DNA from: Calliphora vicina
Lineage: Eukaryota > Arthropoda > Insecta > Diptera > Calliphoridae
Length of the DNA stretch: 64,000 nucleotides
Assembly (NCBI RefSeq): GCF_958450345.1
Contig: NC_088784.1
Location: 68,597,747 to 68,661,746, forward strand
Reading direction: 5' to 3'
The position numbers and the translations under genes are program-made. Of this stretch, positions 41,201-50,200 are shown piece after piece (position 1 is the stretch's first letter; each line of letters starts with the position of its first letter). The notes beneath the pieces were generated by a model, which made no database searches, was not told the origin of the DNA, and saw nothing but the letters and a program-made list of their open reading frames with translations.

Positions 41201-44200
41201 TAAAAATAACAAATACATTATAAATATCTAAAGATCTATAAAATTTTAAATTTCTAAAATATTCAAATTTAAAGTCCTTATTTTTTGTTTCATACAAATC
41301 CCGAAATATTATGAGATTTTTGATATTTTAGGAAGATTTTTGAAGCACCCAAAATACTTAGAAAGCTAAATTTCATCATATTTATAATACTAATCTCGCT
41401 TCAAATCCAAACGCAGCCAGATTTTTTCATTTGAATCAGGGAGCATCACGTCTCCCTTGCATTGACAGGCTTTTACACAATTTACACTTTTACGAAATTT
41501 ATGTTCAAGTTATTTTCTGAAGGGGACTAGGGGCAAATGTAGCCCGATTTCCGCAGTACTCTACAGTATAATTTCAGAGTACTTACAACTTATTTTGTGC
41601 AAAATTTTATAAGGATTGCCGCATAATCAAGATATTTATGACTGCTCAAACAATACTCCGGGGGACAATTGTATGGAAGCTATGGGAAATCATGGACCAT
41701 TTATTTTAATTTAATGCATTAGTTTTTGATTTGTTATATTTTTACTTAAATATATTAATGAAATTAATAGTTTTTATTGTTGAATTTGATGTTTTTGACG
41801 TTTAACTAAAATCCCGAAGTCCCGAAAAATCCCGTGGAAACAAATATACTATTTAGGAATTGCAAAACCCCCCCACAAAAAATTCCAAATTTTCGTTTTT
41901 TTTTTTTAATTTTGGCCGTGGCTGCTAAAAGAATAATATGAATGATTTGGAATACATCTTAGTATTTAAAAGTATTGTCCGCTTTGGAATCACATTTTTT
42001 AGATTTTAGAACACTTAACCAACCTTAAAGCAAAATTTATATAAAAAAATAAGTTAAATTCTGATTTGGCTCAGGTAACTAACCTCTATTAGTATAATTT
42101 GGACGTTTTCTGTCTTAAAGCTATTCTTGTTGAGATAACTATCAAATAAATAGAAAAAGATTAGATGTTCCTGAAGGAACTTATTTATATTTTTACTTTT
42201 CTAAAGAGTAACAATATTTGTTCGGCCAAAAAATTCAACATCATCTCAATATTTATACCCACCATCAAAAAATATGAGAGGTATATTGATTGTGTCATTC
42301 CGTTTGTAACACATATAAATATTTATCGCAGATCCCCAAAAGTATATATGTATGTATATTCGGAGTTCTTATGGAATTCTAAGACGATCTAGCTATGTCC
42401 GTCCGTCAGTCCGCCCCTCTGTCTGTTGTAAACACGATAGGGCCCAAACGAAAGAAGATAGCTGGCTGAAATACTATCTGTTGAGTTCAGTTTGACCCGT
42501 CATAAATATATTGATTATGTGGCAATCCTGATAAAATTTTGAACAAAATATTTCTAAGTCTCTGAAATTATACTTTAAATTTGGCGAAAATTGGGTTACA
42601 TTTGTTCCTAGCCCCCCTCAAAAAATTACTTGAACATTCATTATTATCTATATATGGAGCCGCAGAATTTTATTTATTTCGCCCCCTTAAAAAACTGCAT
42701 GAACCTGGAAATGGTAACAAGTTTCTTACTTATCAATAGATACATCTAACTGCCGTAATTTATGACATTAAATTTTAAAGATATTTGATATAAAACCATT
42801 TAAATATTGGAAAAATAAAGAAAAAAAGTACGTTTTGTTAAAAACAAAATTAAGAAGTATGATTTTTATGCGTTTTTTAACGATAATATTTTAAATTAAT
42901 GTTTTTAATTCCGATCTAATATACATATAAACAAATTACACAATTTTTTAAAAGATGCGAAAAAGTACCTTTTGTTCAGCGGCTCCTCATATATATAAAT
43001 AAAAATCAAATGTCGTTCGTTGGTAATTGCATCAGTAGAGAACGGCCGGACTGATTTAGACAAATTTTTTTTATAATGTTGGTCATAGTACAACACAGGT
43101 TTTTACGGAATGAAAAATTGACCACGCCCACCTTTTTCGATTTATCTAAAATCGGAAAACGGCTATACCGATTTGGCTAATTTTTTCTTTAAATGTTCAT
43201 AGTAATCCAATTTAAGTTTTTACTGAAAGAAAAATTCACCACGCCAATTTTGTTTCGATATATCTAAAACCGCAGGACGCCTGAATCGATTTAAATATGG
43301 ACCGATTAAAATATCTAAATTCGCTAATAACTTGACCAATAGGCGTTTAATCAAGAAAAGGAGCTCGATCTGTGATCACTCATATTTCTGGCCAAAAATC
43401 GATTTTTTTATATAAAAACTCACAATATCTAAAATCTTTAGTAACTTTGCCAATAAGCGTTTAATCAAGATTAGGAATTCGATCTGTGATCATATTTTTG
43501 AACAAAAATTAATTTTTTATGTAAAAACTCACAATATCTAAAATCGCTAATAACTTGGCAATTAAACGTTTAATCAAGAAAAGGAGCTCGATCTGTGATC
43601 ACTCATATTTCTGAACAAAAATCGATTTTTTAAAGGAGCTCGATCTTGAGAACATATCAATGCATTCTGAATGTGTCTAGTCACTCTAAATAGCACATAA
43701 AGATCACTTTGTACCTTAACAATTTTCGTTTTTACTATTTTTTGACGCCAAAACAAAGAATTTTTGTTAAAATAGTATGATCAACTCCACACTTCTATAT
43801 TGTGCTGTATTATTTACTCGGCAGAGGTGTTCGGAATGGGGATCAGTGGGTGGACCCTCAATGTCACACATTTAAAAAAAATCACCAAAAATCCATTTAT
43901 GATCCGAATGAGCTGAAATTTAAAATATAGATAGTCCTTGAGAAGGTGTACAAAAAATATGCACTTATCTGTAGGTTATCTCTTTTAGTTCAACAGATAT
44001 TTAGGTTTAATTTTTTTTTTAAATTTTGCTCGATCTTTTTTTCGTATTTTATATATGATGGGCCTACGAAAGGTCAAAATTTGTTTTTTATATATGACGT
44101 ATATTTGCGATAAAATTCTAAAGAAAATAAAACAAACTTGATAACAATTATTTCGTCCCTATAAAAAGTTACACGCATCCAAAGTAGAAGCATCTTTTTA

Positions 44201-47200
44201 TATATTTCAACTTTGTATGCGTGTGTTTTTTAAGTTTATTCCCAAAAAAGTCCCCATATTTTTCCTTTTATAAAAAACTAATTTTCTTCGAACTTAATGC
44301 AAAAACGTATAAAGTAAAATTTGACTAACTTAAGCGGACATTGTACCCCGCAGCCCTATCCAAACTTGGCCAATTTTGAAACAAAATTTTAGGTTTGAGT
44401 AAAAAATTCTAAAAACGCAAAGCATCGATCACAAAATCGTCATATTTGTATAGCCCTATATGTAATTTATATACATACAAAAGGTTTTTACCATGATACA
44501 AAAAAATTCAAGGTAGTTTCATTTTCTCTTTATGTCAACCTAATTAAGCATTTGACAATAAATGGGATTTGAAGTTTATGTATAAAACAAAGCTACCATA
44601 TTCATTAAACTTAATCCGATTTCAAATATAAATAAAATAAATAACGTCATAGTGGGCTATTTTCTAAAACAAGAAGCTCCACAAACCTTGCACACTTTCA
44701 AAAATTTTAAAGTTTTCTCATATCTTGCATCAAGCCGGTCTTGCGTGATCAAGATTGGATAAAGTGATGCGCCCGGATCATACCCATATTGATTTGCCCA
44801 TTCTTCGTTATTCCAGCACAATAGAGAAGTATACACTCGAAAATAAATTTTTAACAAAAAATGTTTGTTTTAGCTATGGTTTGTTCGGCAAAGTTTCTTG
44901 GAATTAGAACAAAAAATATGCGCCCCTATAATTTGAACCACCCTAATGTCGATCGATCAATTCCTTCCTCTAAATTTCCTACCGGGTTTTTTTCTAAAAC
45001 TTTATGTACAATTACTAATTTCCAATAATTTTGATCATTAAAACAACACTTTCAGTCAGATAGAGGTAGAAACGAAAAACGTCAAAGGCCATTCTCAATT
45101 ACACAAACACAAATACGAGAGTCATACAAGAAAACTACAACTGCGACAACAAGAACAACAACATCAAAAACAGGTAAAACAACAGGAAGGAATCAAAAGT
45201 CAAAATGGTCACAATTAACATGGACACAGTTGCAACAAACGATACCAGATTACATCTGCATCTAGAAATAATAATAATAACAGTAGCGTAGAGCAAGCTA
45301 AAAATAAAAGGAGTAACTTTACAGTAGCTGTAAATTGTAAGATCTGACTGAAAGACATTTCAACAAAACAGGGATACAAAATTCCATATTTGACATCTAA
45401 AATTCAGCAGTACCCCCTGAAGCAGCAACGAATAATTTCATTTATAAACTATTGGTTTCCAATTTCTTGTACGATATTTTGAAACATATTACTATTCGGA
45501 ATTGGTGATGGTTATGCCATTTAGATTGGACTATTATTGAAACCCCCTCCCCCCATTTACCACATCTTTATCGGAAACATTAGATTAGTGCAAGTAGATG
45601 CCAAAAATATATGTATATCAGCAAATCTTATCTCTAGCAACATGCAACAACAATAAAACAAGACTTTTCTAAATACAAGTGTGCGATATGTTGTCGTTAG
45701 AGTTGTACGATATATTGATTCGACACGCAAATCATAATCTACGTGCTTTTGAGGAAGGTGTGTTGTTGTTTCTCACTAGCAATCGAATGCACTAGCAACA
45801 GTTGATGTCATTTGTGACTTGAATTTCAACATTTTTGTTGAAATATCAAAAATTCTTTATTATTTCGTAGAATGAATTTAATATTTTATGCCACTATAAC
45901 CAAATGATTTTATATATTTCCCTCGTTCGTTCATTCATTTGTCGGTGTATTATGTTGGCTATTTGACTGAGTTTAAATCCCGGTAATGTATTTTGACAGA
46001 TTTATTATTTTCGTTGTTGTTAATGTTAATGTTTGCGGTCTTACATTGTATGCATGTCTGTCTCCATGAGACTATCTTAGATGAAAGCCATGTTTAATGC
46101 CCAATTAAGTTGAATTAGTTGCAAACAATTATAAATAATTGTGGCACCATTTATATCGAGTATTTTTGAGTGAATGCAAAACATTTTGTGGTACAACTCT
46201 ATTGGCAAATCTCAAGCTGATTTTGTTACAATTTAAATGAGTTTCAATGAAATATGACAATTGCTTGTTTATGATTGAATTGTGGAAATTTCGTTAGTAA
46301 TTTAGGAGGGGCTAGTTTTAAAAAAATGTAAGTCTTACATAAGAAAGCTTTGCAAGTTTGGTTGTGTCACCAATGTTTGTCGAGGAATGTAATGTTGTTA
46401 ACAAAATCTCTAACTAAAATACATATGTATGTATGTATTAGTTAAAACAGGTGAACATGTATGATAACTTTAAGTCTTGATATTTAAAGTAAGAGTGTTA
46501 TATTCGGCTAAGCCTTCACCTTATTATACTTTAAAAGAAAAATTAAATTTTTCTTTTGGGAAAAAAAGAATGTAGAAAGAAAGAAGAAATTTTGAAAAAA
46601 GTAGATTTCTAGCTACTAGGATTCCTAATTTCCCGGACATTTTATACTTTTGGGAAATAATAAAAATCGTCATTGTTGGGAATTTATTAATACTAAATTA
46701 AACCAGTATTATTTTTATACATTACACTACAATAGTGGCGACAGTATTATGCGTTTGTGCATTTATTTGTAACACACAAAAATATTAGTCTAACACCCAC
46801 CTTAAAGTATACCGATTGACTCAGATTCTGAGACGATTAAATGATGTCAATCCGTGCGTCCGTCCGTCTGGCTGGCTGTTCATGTAAACATTGTGCGCAA
46901 AGTACAGGTCGCAATTTAGAAGATTTGGAACATGCTCTTTTTTTGGCCGAAAGATTAATAAAGCTGGCTGAAATCGGTCAAATATTTCACCTAGCCCCTA
47001 TACAAATGTCCTCTCGAAATAGGACTTTATTGTTCATAAATGTTTAATTTCGCTCGAAATAAGTTATCATGTTACTTAATTTTATGATGATCGGTCCATA
47101 ATTAGCCATAGCTCCCAAATAAGGCCCGTTTCCGAAAATGACTTTAACGAGCATAAATCTTTTAGAAAACATTGACAAGAGTTGTCCACGCGAAACAAGC

Positions 47201-50200
47201 ATTTATTGTAAATTTCCCGACATTTGTTGGTTGTTGGTTTCCTACTCGACAATTTCTAAAATATATTCTAGCGTTGGGTTGTTCATGAACGAACAAGTTC
47301 AATTGAACAATTCAATCAAATGAACAATGTGAAGTTGTTCAATCATCTTGTTCTTTATTGTTCTTTTTATTCACTTTATTCCTTTTGGTCGTCTGACATT
47401 ACTGTTGTTTGAAACTTATGATAGGTATACACTAGAGTGTCCCTTAGAATTAAATTTTTTGAAATGTTGACAAGGTACCCGCTGAAAACTTTCGTAATGA
47501 CCAAAAAACTGTTTAGCTTGATCTAAGAAGGGAAACCCGTGCCGACTTTCGATTTAGTTTTGAGATGCATTTACAATTGGGAAAATGCATATTTGCAATA
47601 ACAGCACAAAAATGGAAATTAGCCCTTAATAGCACTTGGGATCCAAATGACCCTGAACTTTTAAAATCACGAAAAACACAGGCATTTTGACCCCAAGTGC
47701 TCTTAAGGGCTAATTTCCATTTTTGTGCTGTTATTGTAAATATATAATTCCTTCTTTTTCTTTATTATTAAAATCATGTTATAATATGCCAAATTATTTT
47801 TCCAAAAGCAGAAGAACCTGTTCGTTTTGTTCACTGCAAAAACATTAAGAGAGCAATTTTTCATTCACTTAGTTCAGTCAAACACCACAGAATAGAAGTG
47901 AACAACTGAATAAAAAGAACGAACTTGTTCATTTATTTGCTCTAAACAAAAACGACCAATCAGTAAAAAGAACGATTATGTCCAACTCTAATATATTCCC
48001 GTAAAAAATTTCGCGAGTACGAACTTTTCTACCTAAGTAGGAATCCAGAATATGCACGCAATGAATGAGTTTGCACGTGTATATAGAAAAGGGCACATAT
48101 TGTTGTACATGTACAAAAAGTCACGGACTTATTGACCAAGTCCGTGACTTTATGAATTTCCGGTCTCGTAACTGAATGGGCAACACAATTCCTGTCAACA
48201 TGTATCTGTTAGTTGACTCCTGTCAGTATTTGTACCAGCTTCGTCATTTAGTTTGTGTTTGACAGCTATTGATAGGAGAATACCTCGTGACTTGAGGAGA
48301 AAATGGAAAAATGAGAAAACCATCACTCAAACCAAGGCTAAGCTTGATAAATACTATGGGAACTCTGCACCATCCATTTCAAAGGTAAAATAGTGGTTTA
48401 CTGAATTTCGTTGTGGCTGTACAAGCACGGAAGGTACCAAGTTGAGGTCTCCCAGTTGAGGTCTCTATACCAGAAACAATTGAAAAAATCAGATATGGTG
48501 TTGGCCGATCGGAGATTGAAAGTGTGAGAGATTGTGGAAGCCATAGTCATCTCACATGGCTCAGTGGTTTTAATTTCCATGAATTAGGCTACGAATTGCT
48601 ACCTCATCCGCCCTATTCTCCGGATTTTTTCTCGAGTTTCTATTTATTATTTACAAACCTAAAGAAATGGCTCTGCGTAAAGAAATTTGAATCCAACGAT
48701 GAAATCGTCTCACAAAAAAAAACCTAACTATTTTGATAACCTCGACAAATCTTATTTTTTGGAAGGGATACAAAAATTGGATAAAGTGATAGAGCTAAAA
48801 GGAAACTATGTATGTTAAAAAATAAAATGATTTTTTAACCAAAAACCTGTGTTTCACTCAAAAAGTCAAGGACTTTATGACCAGCCCTCGTATCATTTGT
48901 ATAATACGTACGTTTTATTTAAACAGTTTTTTTTTATATGACCCTACAATAAAAATTCAAATGTGGTAACTAAAATTAGAACAATTTATTGATATACAAA
49001 CGGGCTCATCTTAGCGTGATGCAAATTAGGTCTACGAAATCCTGATGGCGTCGGGCTTTAGCAGTAATATCTTGTAATTCTTGATTCAGTAATCAAAATT
49101 GATATAAACTTATTTTTCAATATTTTCTTGTGTAGGTTCGACAGACAAAGATGTAAGCTAATTTTGAATATAGGTGCATAAGAGAATGATAGGGTACAAT
49201 CTTCACTCGGCTTTGGTATCATTATTATCTAAAATGTTTTTAAATTCAGTTCAAATCCTAGCTTTAAGATTGCATTTAAAAATATAGATTGCACTATTTT
49301 TTCAAACTTAAGGTATGGTTTTATTGCTGGTGACTTTTATAACTCACTTTAATAACTATAATAACTTCCAGTCTGAACTTCTAATTATAATTTGAGGCTA
49401 AATTGTATTAAATGTACTGAATTTATTAAATGATTAACAAATGTTGTGGTTTTATCCGTAGATCTTCGTGCCCAGTTACTGTCAGGGTTCCTTAAAGTTT
49501 CTACATGTGGTTTAACATTTTTGGTTAACTTCCATAGTCATAAATTATGTAGTATGTTTTTATAAATCAAACTTTCATTCTAAATTCAGTATCTACGACC
49601 CCCATCTAAGTGAAGGTGTTCTTTTTATACCCATCACCAAAAGGACATCGAAATATTGGTCGTAAACCCACAAAAGTGTATATATTCTGGGGCATTATAA
49701 TATTCTAAGACGATCCGTCAGTCTGTCTTTCTGTTGAAGGCTTGATAGGGACAAGAGGGATGGACCTAGGGACCTGAAATGTTGTCAAAATATTATCTGT
49801 TTGGTTTAATAGCACTAAAAAGACGATAAGGCCTAAACGAGGATACCAGAAAACCGAAATATTTTCCAAATATTCAAATAATACGTCAAAATCCAACAAA
49901 ATTCCAAAGAATTTTTTTAAGTAAATAAATAAAATATGCTTTTAAGAATAAAAATACGTCAATGTTTCCAAAATTAATCAAATAGAGGTTTTTCGAATCG
50001 AACATCATCTATCTTTTTAATTCCACTAAAAAGTTCATTAAGAAGTGCATGAATGTTTGCATTAAAACGTATTATTTTATGTTAATATGTATGTATTTCT
50101 TCATTGCAATATTATTCTGCGTATGTTAAATCAAATGTCTTACTCCGAACAATTTTTTTTTATTTCCATATTCTTTCATATTTTTTATAGTTGTACGCAT

